Assembly: GCA_023389035.1 (NCBI GenBank)
Contig: JAEWFC010000015.1
Span: 186,001 to 250,000, forward strand
Source: Acidobacteriota bacterium
GTDB taxonomy: Bacteria; Acidobacteriota; Blastocatellia; Pyrinomonadales; Pyrinomonadaceae
DNA length: 64,000 nucleotides
Reading direction: 5' to 3'
This document shows positions 50,794 to 59,173 of this stretch, piece by piece; the first letter of the stretch is position 1; every line of letters begins with the position of its first letter. Below the pieces are notes generated by a model. It searched no databases and had not been told where the DNA came from. It saw only the letters and a program-made list of their open reading frames with translations. Made by a program: the position numbers and the translations under genes.

Positions 50794-53700
50794 GTGCCAG
50801 GTGATGGCATTTGCCAGACGTCAACGCCTGGCCAATGTACTCTGCGAGCGGCGATAACCGAGGCGAACGCTTGGCCGGGCGACGACACGATCAACCTTTC
50901 TGTGGGGACTTTCCTGATCACGCTAATGCCTGCAGGTGAAGACAACAACGCGGGCGGCGATTTCGATATACGGTCCAACATTACGATCAACGGCACGGGT
51001 AGTACGGTGATCCAAGCTGCGGCGACTAGCGGAGCTGGTGTCGATCGTGTATTTCATTTCGTCAAGTCAGGCATCTCGGCCTCGATCAATCGGGTAAATA
51101 TTCGAAACGGCCGGGCTCCGAGCGGTACAGATGGCGGCGGCTTGTTGATCGATACAGATGCCGTCGTTTTTTTGGATAGAGTAAGTGTCAGCAGTCACCA
51201 GGGAGACAACGGCGGAGCTATCGCCAACCGCGGAGATCTAACGCTGACAAACTCGACGGTTAACAATGGATTTGCATTCGCTGGCAGCGGTGAGGGCGGT
51301 GGAATATGGAATTCCGGTACGATCAATATTTCCGGCTCGACGGTCAGGAACAACGAGGCTATTCGGGTCGGCGGAGGCATATATAACAGCGGCAGTCTAA
51401 CCATGGCGGATTCAACCGTCCGCGACAGCATCGCATTTGCCTCGACGGCCAATGCGCAGGGCGGCGGTATATATAACAGCGGTAGCGTGACCCTATCCCG
51501 CTCGACCCTGAGCGGCAACTCAGCTGCAACGGAATTTGGCGGTCCGACCGATGGCCAGGGCGGAGGGATCTTCAATAGCTCCGGTACTGTCAAAGTCGAC
51601 GGTTCGACCCTCAGCGGCAATACCGTGACGGGACAGGCGGGCGCAATTTACAGCGGTGGAACGGTGACCTTGACCAGCACGACGGTAGCCGGGGCTGGGG
51701 CCGGCATTTATAACGCCAGCTCGCTAGATCTAAAAAATACGATCATCGCCGGCTTTTGCCCTGCCGGGGCTGGAACTTTGAATGCGGAATTCAGCCTGAT
51801 CCAAGACGGATTGGGGTGCGTCAACGGAACGAATATAAACAATCATTTCGGCAACCCACTGCTCGGGCCGCTCGCTGATAACGGTGGCCCAACGTTGACA
51901 CAGGCTCTCTTGGTAAATTCGCCTGCGATCGATAAAGGACACAGTTATGGATCCACAGCAGATCAACGCGGATTCACGCGGCCCACGGATGAGCTTTCGA
52001 TAGCGAATTCGGCAGACGGCTCCGATATCGGTTCGTTCGAATTCGTTCCAACACCACCGGTGACATTTACCGTTAACTCGACGGCTGACGTCCAGGACGT
52101 TTCCCCAGGTAATGGTATTTGCGAAACTTCTTCGCCTGGGGTCTGCACCTTGCGAGCGGCGATAACAGAGTCTAATGCTTTGGCCGGCCACAACGTGATC
52201 GTTCTGCCGGCAGGAGCTTATAATATCCAGCGATTTGCTGGAGATGAAGACGTGAATGCTGTAGGCGATTTCGATATTAGCTCCAGCTTAACGATCAATG
52301 GTGCCGGAGCCGGAAGCACGTTCATACAAGCAGCAATCGGACCTGGATCGGCGACCGAGCGCGTACTTCATATCTATACGGGACAGTTGGTTGTGAATAT
52401 CAATGGCGTAACGATTAGGCATGGCAATCGCGCACCAGGCAGCGTTTACTATGGAACGGGTATTCTTAACGATGGCAGTATTGTTACCTTGAACAGCTCG
52501 ATCGTCTCTGACAACTCGGGAATTTATGGCGGGGGAATAGCCACTAACGCTAGTCTCACTCTCAACGATTCTACTGTTGGCGGCAATCTCGGCGACATCG
52601 GCAGTGGTATCTTCAACAATTTTGGGACCGTGACGTTGACCCGCTCAACAGTCAGCAACAATTCAGCAACCTCAACGGGCGGCGGGATTTGGAGCACCGG
52701 CACATTAACCGTGGCAAACTCGACCGTGTCGGGTAACTCGGCGGTCTTCGGGGGCGGGATCTATGCCGGCACTGGAACGTCATCTTCAGTAACCGCATCC
52801 ACGATCACCAATAACACCGCGAGTGGGGTATTTTCGCGAGGCGGCGGCATCAGCAACGAGGGCGTAGCAACAATCAGCAATACCATAATCGCTGGGAACC
52901 AACATTCAACATCGCCCGATGCGTATGGTTCGTTCGTTTCGAACGGCTACAATCTGATCGGCGACGGCAGCGGGTCATCAGGATTCGCTTCGGTCGGCGA
53001 TCAGGTCGGCACGAGCTCATCGCCCATCGATCCAATGCTTCAGCCCCTACAGAACAACGGAGGCCCGACAAAAACTCATAGGCCTGATTTCGGCAGCCCT
53101 GTGATCGACACCGGCAGCAGATTCGGACTGTCGACTGACCAACGCGGATTCGCCAGTCCGGCGGACGTTCCGTCCATCCCGAATACCGCCGATGGTTCAG
53201 ACATCGGAGCCTTTGAGACACAGCCGTGGTTAACGCTCAACGTAAATTCGGAGGAGGACATTCAAGACAGTGTTCCGGGCGATGGTGTCTGCTCCACAGC
53301 CGCGCCAGGCGTATGTACACTGCGGGCGGCTATTACCGAGGCGAATACCTCGCCCGGCGACGACATTATCAATCTGCCGGCCGGTATTTACCAGATCGCC
53401 CTCGCCGCCGCTCCGGAGAACGGGAACGCTGCGGGCGATCTCGACGTTAATTCGAGCATAACCATCAACGGAGCAGGAGCGAACAGCACGATCGTGCAAG
53501 GTGCCGCAGGCCCCGGGATCGCGTCTGAGCGGGTCTTCCAATTTATATCCGGAGCATCGTCGCTTAATTACATCAGCGTTCGCTATGGCAGAGCTGCGGT
53601 TGGGGCCGGTATTTACAACTCGGCCATACTCGAGTTAGCCAACACAAAGGTCAGCGAGAACTCTGCAAGCTCAGACGGCGGCGGCGCCTATAACAACGCA

Positions 53701-54738
53701 GGGACCCTAATGATCACAGACTCGACGATCACCAATAATTCATCGTCGAATTTCGGTGGTGGATTGCTAACCGTTAACGGGATCTTGAACCTGAGCGGGT
53801 CTACGGTCGCTAACAACTCGGCGTTAGCTGGGGGCGGAATATATAGCTTCCAGAGCGGTTCGGTTGGTTCGGTTACAGTAGCGAGTTCGCTCGTCGCTCA
53901 GAATACCGCAACCAACTTAGCGGGCGGTATCAACAACAGTGCAACGATGATCTTGAGCAACTCGACCGTCAGCGGCAACTCAGCCAACCAGGTTGGCGGC
54001 ATATACAATCTCGGCACTCTAACGATGACCAGTTCGACGGTAACGAACAATACTGCAGCCGAATACGGCGGTGTCTACGGCCTCGTAGATGTACGCCCTG
54101 CGATCGTGAGGAACAGTATAATTGCTGGAAATAATTCCGCCCTAAGTCCGGACGTATTCGGAACGTATAACTCGCACAGCCACAATCTGGTCGGCGTGGC
54201 CGATGGATCGACGGGTTTTGGCGCGGCGGGCGATCAAGTTGGAACTGCCGGCGCTCCGGTAGATGCGTTGCTCAGCCCGCTGCAGAGCAACGGCGGGCCG
54301 ACGATGACCCACGCGCTTTTGGCCGGGTCGCCCGCGATCGATAAAGGCAGCAGTTTTGGATTGCTGACGGATCAGCGCGGCAGCCCGCGGCCGGTTGACG
54401 TTGGGTCGATCCCGAATTGGGGTGACGGCGCGGACGTTGGTGCTTTCGAGGTCCAGGCCCCGACGGCGGCAGGTGTGACAGTCAGCGGAAGAGTATTGAT
54501 GAGCAGCGGGGTCGGGATAGCAAGATCCCGAGTGATACTAACCGACATGGAAGGCCGAGCTCGTACGGTTCATACAAATACGTTCGGCTATTATCGATTC
54601 GACTCGGTGTCAGCGGGCCTAACTTATAGCTTAAGTGTTGAAGCGAAGGGACACTTCTTCACCGTACAGATGATCACAGTTTTGGACGACCTAAGCGACA
54701 TGAACTTTATCGCTTCCGAGCATCGTCAAGATGATTAA
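50794..54738 (+). CDS. Beta-helix adhesin (choice-of-anchor Q type), C-terminal piece
   Basis: The open frame actually begins right after the TGA at 50632; GTG 50794 is only the first plausible start codon and would lack a signal peptide. So this is best read as the rest of the gene starting at 49528 (1736 codon positions in all). It contains three further full blocks, each beginning FTVNSTxDxQDxxPGDGxC, then CTLRAAITEAN, then a beta-helix of ST(V/I)SxNxAxxGGGIYNxG turns, and ending SPAIDKG...TDQRG. The C terminus (about the last 90 residues) is a carboxypeptidase-regulatory-like beta domain (VSGRVLMSSGVGIARSRVILTD split around TDMEGR). Confidence 0.8.
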   Translation: MPGDGICQTSTPGQCTLRAAITEANAWPGDDTINLSVGTFLITLMPAGEDNNAGGDFDIRSNITINGTGSTVIQAAATSGAGVDRVFHFVKSGISASINRVNIRNGRAPSGTDGGGLLIDTDAVVFLDRVSVSSHQGDNGGAIANRGDLTLTNSTVNNGFAFAGSGEGGGIWNSGTINISGSTVRNNEAIRVGGGIYNSGSLTMADSTVRDSIAFASTANAQGGGIYNSGSVTLSRSTLSGNSAATEFGGPTDGQGGGIFNSSGTVKVDGSTLSGNTVTGQAGAIYSGGTVTLTSTTVAGAGAGIYNASSLDLKNTIIAGFCPAGAGTLNAEFSLIQDGLGCVNGTNINNHFGNPLLGPLADNGGPTLTQALLVNSPAIDKGHSYGSTADQRGFTRPTDELSIANSADGSDIGSFEFVPTPPVTFTVNSTADVQDVSPGNGICETSSPGVCTLRAAITESNALAGHNVIVLPAGAYNIQRFAGDEDVNAVGDFDISSSLTINGAGAGSTFIQAAIGPGSATERVLHIYTGQLVVNINGVTIRHGNRAPGSVYYGTGILNDGSIVTLNSSIVSDNSGIYGGGIATNASLTLNDSTVGGNLGDIGSGIFNNFGTVTLTRSTVSNNSATSTGGGIWSTGTLTVANSTVSGNSAVFGGGIYAGTGTSSSVTASTITNNTASGVFSRGGGISNEGVATISNTIIAGNQHSTSPDAYGSFVSNGYNLIGDGSGSSGFASVGDQVGTSSSPIDPMLQPLQNNGGPTKTHRPDFGSPVIDTGSRFGLSTDQRGFASPADVPSIPNTADGSDIGAFETQPWLTLNVNSEEDIQDSVPGDGVCSTAAPGVCTLRAAITEANTSPGDDIINLPAGIYQIALAAAPENGNAAGDLDVNSSITINGAGANSTIVQGAAGPGIASERVFQFISGASSLNYISVRYGRAAVGAGIYNSAILELANTKVSENSASSDGGGAYNNAGTLMITDSTITNNSSSNFGGGLLTVNGILNLSGSTVANNSALAGGGIYSFQSGSVGSVTVASSLVAQNTATNLAGGINNSATMILSNSTVSGNSANQVGGIYNLGTLTMTSSTVTNNTAAEYGGVYGLVDVRPAIVRNSIIAGNNSALSPDVFGTYNSHSHNLVGVADGSTGFGAAGDQVGTAGAPVDALLSPLQSNGGPTMTHALLAGSPAIDKGSSFGLLTDQRGSPRPVDVGSIPNWGDGADVGAFEVQAPTAAGVTVSGRVLMSSGVGIARSRVILTDMEGRARTVHTNTFGYYRFDSVSAGLTYSLSVEAKGHFFTVQMITVLDDLSDMNFIASEHRQDD

Positions 54739-54851
54739 ATACAAGCTCTCGACGTCATGGCAGATCGCAACTCACCAATCTTCATCGGTTTATCCGTATT
54801 GATATCATTCACCAGTCAACGTTAATTGTGCCAAGTAGCGATAGTTTTCGT

Positions 54852-54867
54852 TGGCACGGCATTTGCA
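54852..54867 (+). promoter_or_regulatory. Sigma-54 (RpoN) -24/-12 promoter
   Basis: TGGCACGGCATTTGCA matches the sigma-54 consensus TGGCACG-N4-TTGCW at every defined base, with exactly ten bases between GG and GC. Transcription would start near 54878, only about 8 bases before the ATG at 54886, so the mRNA would be almost leaderless. No enhancer-binding protein gene was seen nearby. Confidence 0.7.
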
Positions 54868-54885
54868 AAAACCCTAGGCACGCGT

Positions 54886-55563
54886 ATGGGGTTTGCAAAT
54901 ATAAATGGGTTTAATACCGATCAGGCCGCAGGTTCAGGACCGCGAGAGGCTCTCTTGCTGATTGATCTGATCACGGATTTTGAGTTTGAAGACGGCGAGC
55001 AGCTTTATCGATCGACGAGGAAGATAATCCCCGCGGTTGCAGAGCTTAAAAGACGCGCCAAGCGGGCCGGGCTCCCGGTGATCTACGTCAACGACGAATT
55101 CGATGAAACCGACGGCGAAGTTTGTTCACTGATCCGGCATGTGAGGTCCTCTTCGGAACAAGGCTCCGAGATCCTGAGTTACATTGAACCGGACGACGAT
55201 TATTTCGTTGCAAAGCCGCAGCGTTCGGGCTTTTACGCCACGTCGCTCGGTGTTTTGCTGTTATCGATGGGCGTATCAAAGATCGTCATCGCCGGCGTAA
55301 CGACCGACATTTGCGTCCTCTTTACGGCCCATGACGCTTATATGCGCGGATACGAGGTTGCAGTGCCAAAGGACACTTCGACCGCAGTTAGGTCGGAATT
55401 CCATAACGACGGGATCAAGCTGATCGAACGAGTGGCTGATGCGGATATTAGTCCCGCGAAGGACCTTGAATTTGAGACACGTGGAACAAATCTCGGGGAC
55501 GATCTAATAGTAAGTAGATATCAGATCGGCGGCACCGCGTTTGCTGCGCCGTCTGGAGCATGA
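54886..55563 (+). CDS. Isochorismatase family cysteine hydrolase
   Basis: A 225-residue cytosolic hydrolase of the isochorismatase/nicotinamidase superfamily. The catalytic triad is visible: Asp27 (LLIDLITDF), Lys110 (YFVAKPQRSGFY) and Cys143, with the cis-peptide loop GVTTDICV. The substrate is not evident; nicotinamidase metal ligands are not clear. The ATG at 54886 is chosen because the upstream TTG at 54826 lies ahead of the sigma-54 promoter at 54852-54867. Confidence 0.88.
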   Translation: MGFANINGFNTDQAAGSGPREALLLIDLITDFEFEDGEQLYRSTRKIIPAVAELKRRAKRAGLPVIYVNDEFDETDGEVCSLIRHVRSSSEQGSEILSYIEPDDDYFVAKPQRSGFYATSLGVLLLSMGVSKIVIAGVTTDICVLFTAHDAYMRGYEVAVPKDTSTAVRSEFHNDGIKLIERVADADISPAKDLEFETRGTNLGDDLIVSRYQIGGTAFAAPSGA

Positions 55564-55566
55564 TCG

Positions 55567-55950
55567 TCATTCGAGCTCTTTCGCCTTTGATACCTCTTGC
55601 TCCGCTCGTGCGTCCTCAAGCTTGATGTCGACGCGGAGGCGGCGATACAGGCTCATCCATTGGTTGGCGACCCACGGTAGGACGAAGAACGCGATCACTG
55701 AGCCTCGGAGATCGGGAAGTATCAGGCGGAAGTCGGTGAGGATCAAAAAGAAAAGCGTAACCCAATGGCTGAAGCAATATTCGCATGTGAAGACATAGAA
55801 GAACTTTCGAGTAAGGATCGCCCTTGCTGTTTTTACGCGGTCGACACAAAACTCGCGGAGTTCTTCGAAGATCTTTTCCTGCGTCACGGTCCACGCGACG
55901 GACGCGATCGCGAGAGACAGGATAATTAGCCAAAATATCTGCTCAACCAT
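55567..55950 (-). CDS. Small membrane protein with CxxC in a helix (DUF1360-like)
   Basis: A 127-residue protein with hydrophobic segments at about 4-22, 50-74 and 82-100. The motif FTCEYCFSHWVTLFF places a Cys pair at a membrane edge. It looks like the DUF1360 family, but I am not certain. It is convergent with the isochorismatase-family gene and divergent from the DUF2231 gene. Confidence 0.65.
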   Translation of the reverse strand: MVEQIFWLIILSLAIASVAWTVTQEKIFEELREFCVDRVKTARAILTRKFFYVFTCEYCFSHWVTLFFLILTDFRLILPDLRGSVIAFFVLPWVANQWMSLYRRLRVDIKLEDARAEQEVSKAKELE

Positions 55951-56006
55951 TTGAAGGAGATTTTCGCACAGTTACTTGAAAAGTCATTAACGGAGAAGGA
56001 GGCGAT

Positions 56007-56519
56007 ATGAAGGGAGGCGTAAAATTCTTAGGACATTCTGTCCATCCGATACTGATAGTTTTCCCACTCGGATTGCTGGGCACCGCAGCTATCTTCGATG
56101 TAGTTCACTGGATCACGGCAAACCTCGTGTTCGCGACCGTTAGTTTTTGGATGATCGTCGCCGGTCTGATAGGTGGTGCGGCGGCCGCTCTTTTCGGCTG
56201 GATCGACTGGTTCGCGATACCGGCCAACACCCGAGCGAAATCTGTCGGGCTGATGCACGGCCTAGCGAATTCCGTTGTGATGCTCTTTTTTCTTGGGAGC
56301 ATTCTGATGCGGCCCGGTTATGATGAGCCTCCGGGAACGCTGCCGATCATCTTGTCAGTCGCAGGGCTCGCTATCGCAGGTGTCGGCGGTTGGCTCGGCG
56401 GTGAATTGGTTGAACGTTTGAGCGTTGGTGTGCATCGCGGAGCACATTTCGACGCGCCCAGTTCGCTTGTCAAGGATGAACCGGTCGGTCCCGTCACCGC
56501 ACCGGTCGAACAGGAGTAG
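56007..56519 (+). CDS. DUF2231 membrane protein
   Basis: A 170-residue inner-membrane protein with four helices (about 12-32, 42-66, 80-100, 110-132). The family start FLGHSVHPILIVFPLGLLGTA and the motif FGWIDWFAIPANTRAK are clear. Function of the family is unknown; in some genomes it accompanies haem or copper proteins. AAGGAGG lies 5 bases upstream of the ATG. It precedes an SDR gene by 8 bases. Confidence 0.88.
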   Translation: MKGGVKFLGHSVHPILIVFPLGLLGTAAIFDVVHWITANLVFATVSFWMIVAGLIGGAAAALFGWIDWFAIPANTRAKSVGLMHGLANSVVMLFFLGSILMRPGYDEPPGTLPIILSVAGLAIAGVGGWLGGELVERLSVGVHRGAHFDAPSSLVKDEPVGPVTAPVEQE

Positions 56520-56527
56520 TCTGTAGT

Positions 56528-57580
56528 ATGAACCTTAAACCTATCGAAGAACAGGTAATTGTCATCACAGGGGCGACGAGCGGGATCGGGCTAGTCACCG
56601 CCCGAATGGCTGCCAATCGAGGTGCAAAGCTTGTCCTCGCCGCTCGTAATCAAAAGGCTCTCGATACTCTCGAGAAAGAACTAAGATCAAAGAGCATCGA
56701 CGTCATCACGGTCACTGCGGACGTTGCTTTGGAGAGCGATGTGGTTAAGATCGCATCAGACGCTCTTGCCGAATTCGGCAATTTCAATACGTGGGTCAAT
56801 AATGCGGGAGTTTCGATCTACGGAAATCTCGAGGAAGTTCCTCTTGAGGATTCAAAGAAGTTGTTCGACACAAACTTCTGGGGAACTGTAAACGGTTCGC
56901 TCGTTGCTGCTCGAAACTTGAAGATTAATGGCGGCGCTCTTATTAACGTCGGAAGCGTGTTATCTGATCGGGCGATCCCGGTTCAGGGGATGTACTGTGC
57001 GTCGAAGCATGCTGTCAAAGGGTTTACGGACGCTCTCCGGATGGAATTGGAAGCTGAGAAAGCCCCGGTCTCTGTAACTCTGGTTAAGCCATCGGCGATC
57101 GACACGCCGTATAAAGCGCACGCAAAGAGCTATCTGAAAGAGGAACCGCAGAATCCGCCGCCCGTGTATTCACCTGAAACGGTCGCGAAAGCGATCCTGC
57201 ATTGCGCGGAACTTCCGGTGCGAGATGTCGTGGTCGGGGGCGGCGGACGCACGCTCGCTTTTCTGGGGAGTCTAGTTCCAAGGTCTACCGACGTTGTCAT
57301 GGAAAACACAATGATCGAGATCCAGCGTGACGACGAACTTGCGGGACGGCGAAAGTTTGAAAGCCTTTACGAACCAAATGATGATCGTCTTCGCGAGCGT
57401 GGCGGATACGAAGGACACGTGGCCGAAAGCAGTTTGTACACACAGGCCTCACTTCATCCGGTGGTCACGGGTGCAGCTCTCGCGGTCGGGATCGGCGGCC
57501 TGCTTTTCGCCCTCAATAGAACTTCCCGGCCCGATGGAATTTCACGGCTTCGTGATCGATCGCCGCTCGATAGGGCGTAG
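56528..57580 (+). CDS. SDR family oxidoreductase with C-terminal extension
   Basis: A 350-residue NAD(P)-dependent short-chain dehydrogenase/reductase. Cofactor motif TGATSGIG, NNAG, catalytic Ser in VGSVLSD and YxxxK in MYCASKHAVKG are present. After the normal 250-residue core a further 100 residues end with a hydrophobic segment (about 317-335, TGAALAVGIGGLLFAL), so it may be membrane-anchored by its tail. Substrate unknown. Its 3' end overlaps the convergent uvrC-like gene by 39 bases. Confidence 0.9.
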   Translation: MNLKPIEEQVIVITGATSGIGLVTARMAANRGAKLVLAARNQKALDTLEKELRSKSIDVITVTADVALESDVVKIASDALAEFGNFNTWVNNAGVSIYGNLEEVPLEDSKKLFDTNFWGTVNGSLVAARNLKINGGALINVGSVLSDRAIPVQGMYCASKHAVKGFTDALRMELEAEKAPVSVTLVKPSAIDTPYKAHAKSYLKEEPQNPPPVYSPETVAKAILHCAELPVRDVVVGGGGRTLAFLGSLVPRSTDVVMENTMIEIQRDDELAGRRKFESLYEPNDDRLRERGGYEGHVAESSLYTQASLHPVVTGAALAVGIGGLLFALNRTSRPDGISRLRDRSPLDRA

Positions 57581-59173
57581 ATCGTCCGCCGCGGATCCGG
57601 CCTCTTGAAGACGCGTCGGCACGACAAGCGGTAAGATCACCCGCGCTGTGCCATCAATAAACCTTCTTATATCGGCTTGAGCGGCTACCGCATCAACTGG
57701 GCCGAGGATCTCAGTCAGTCGCTGATCCCTAGCCGACAATACTTTCGCTTGTGAACCGAGCTTCCTAACTAGCATTTGGCGAGAGCTTTCCGAAATCGAC
57801 GGCATGATCGCTGCAAGCCGGTAGAAATCCGCAAATTCGCGAACGTCACGGTGAACCGCATTTGCGAAAGCGTGAACTTCATCCCGTATATTTTTCAGTA
57901 GCTGAAAAGCTCGGAGACCTGGATCATTCTCGATCCTCGTCCCATTGTCCATGAGAAAATGTGAGATCTCAGAATGCCGTTTCGGAGGCTTAACGGCTGC
58001 GGCGATCGAGACGTCCGAGCGGCCCAGCGCCTTAATGACGGCGGCCAGCTGAGGAGCTCCACCATCTATAAGAAGCAATTCTCCGACTCGTCCGCGATGC
58101 GCCACACGCTCCACGGCCAGCGACGCGATTGCCGCAAGTTCGCTGGCCTCGTACGACCGGTAAACATATTCTAGAGGCAGAAACGCCCCGTCCTCCCATG
58201 TGACAGCAGCAGCGACCACGCCGGTCCCGGATATATGGGAGACATCGATCGCTGTGATCGACCGTACCGAGCGATCTAGTGATAGGACCTTCCGCAGCTC
58301 CGACATAAGCTGCCTGGGAGTTGGCTTCGGATCGAGACGTGTAATATCAAGTTCTGCACTCGATCGCGTGATCGCGGTTTGAGTAGCGACCCGGCGATCG
58401 CCTTCTTTTACGAGCCGGATCGGAACCTTTCGCCCCGCGATCGCGGAGAGCACTCGCTCTAGTTCCGCACGATCGGGGAGGTCGACCGAAACGCGGATCT
58501 CTTTCGGCGCATGCACGACGTAAAACTGTCTGATCACATCGCTTATCGCCTGTGGTTCCGCGGACGCTTCACCTTTGAATGTAAAAACGCGCTCGCCGAG
58601 AATTCGGCGGCCGCGCTGGGTAACGAGGAGAATATCGATGATGCCTGCCGAACTCCGAGTGTAAAACGTGTCGGTCGCACGATCGACCCAGACACCATGT
58701 GACTCGTCTTTCCAGTATGCTTCGACGTCATTCAGAAGATCGCGAAGCCTGGCAGCGGTCTCAAAATCTAGATCGTTAGCCGCGGCCGCGACGCGGGTCT
58801 GCAAGCCCCATGCGAGCCCGCCGCGGTCGTTCGCTAGAAACATCCGCACCCATTCGACCCGTTCATTGTATTCAGGCTCTGAACATAGGTCTCGCGTACA
58901 CGGAGCGACGCAGCGGCGTTTGTGATACTGAGTGCAGGGATAGTTGAAACTTCCATCGATCGCAATATCGCAGCTTCTCAGCCGGAAAGTTCGGTTCAGA
59001 AAGTCGATCAAAAGACGTGCATTCGTCCTATTCAGAAAGGCACCGAAATATTCCGCTCCATCATTTTCGATCAGCCGCGTCGCTAACAAGCGTGGAAATT
59101 TTTCGGGCGTTATCTTTATGTGCGGATAAAGCGGCTTACCGGCCAATGAAAATTTGTATCGCCGCCTCTTCAT
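57542..59173 (-). CDS. UvrC-like nuclease lacking the GIY-YIG domain
   Basis: A 543-residue UvrC homologue that begins at the segment following the GIY-YIG domain (KPLYPHIKITPEKFPRLLATR). The catalytic residues for the 3' incision are therefore absent. The Cys cluster (C68, C80, C88, C92) for an iron-sulfur centre, the UvrB-interacting UVR motif (DLDFETAARLRDLLNDVE), and the RNase-H-like nuclease with Asp310 (IDVSH), Asp370 (LLIDGGAPQL) and His434 (RDEVHAF) for the 5' incision are intact. The terminal HhH pair looks weak (SRQMLVRKLGSQAKVL). The ATG overlaps the ligase stop as ATGA, so the N terminus is real. It is the third gene of a repair operon. Confidence 0.88.
   Translation of the reverse strand: MKRRRYKFSLAGKPLYPHIKITPEKFPRLLATRLIENDGAEYFGAFLNRTNARLLIDFLNRTFRLRSCDIAIDGSFNYPCTQYHKRRCVAPCTRDLCSEPEYNERVEWVRMFLANDRGGLAWGLQTRVAAAANDLDFETAARLRDLLNDVEAYWKDESHGVWVDRATDTFYTRSSAGIIDILLVTQRGRRILGERVFTFKGEASAEPQAISDVIRQFYVVHAPKEIRVSVDLPDRAELERVLSAIAGRKVPIRLVKEGDRRVATQTAITRSSAELDITRLDPKPTPRQLMSELRKVLSLDRSVRSITAIDVSHISGTGVVAAAVTWEDGAFLPLEYVYRSYEASELAAIASLAVERVAHRGRVGELLLIDGGAPQLAAVIKALGRSDVSIAAAVKPPKRHSEISHFLMDNGTRIENDPGLRAFQLLKNIRDEVHAFANAVHRDVREFADFYRLAAIMPSISESSRQMLVRKLGSQAKVLSARDQRLTEILGPVDAVAAQADIRRFIDGTARVILPLVVPTRLQEAGSAADDLRPIERRSITKP

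Noticed and set aside
49528..54738. Array of short repeats that could suggest CRISPR
   Set aside because: The repeats are in-frame protein repeats (beta-helix turns) of variable spacing and sequence, with no unique spacers.
50794..54738. Independent second adhesin gene starting at GTG 50794
   Set aside because: No signal peptide, no ribosome site, and the frame is continuous with the upstream piece through the TGA; better explained as one interrupted gene.
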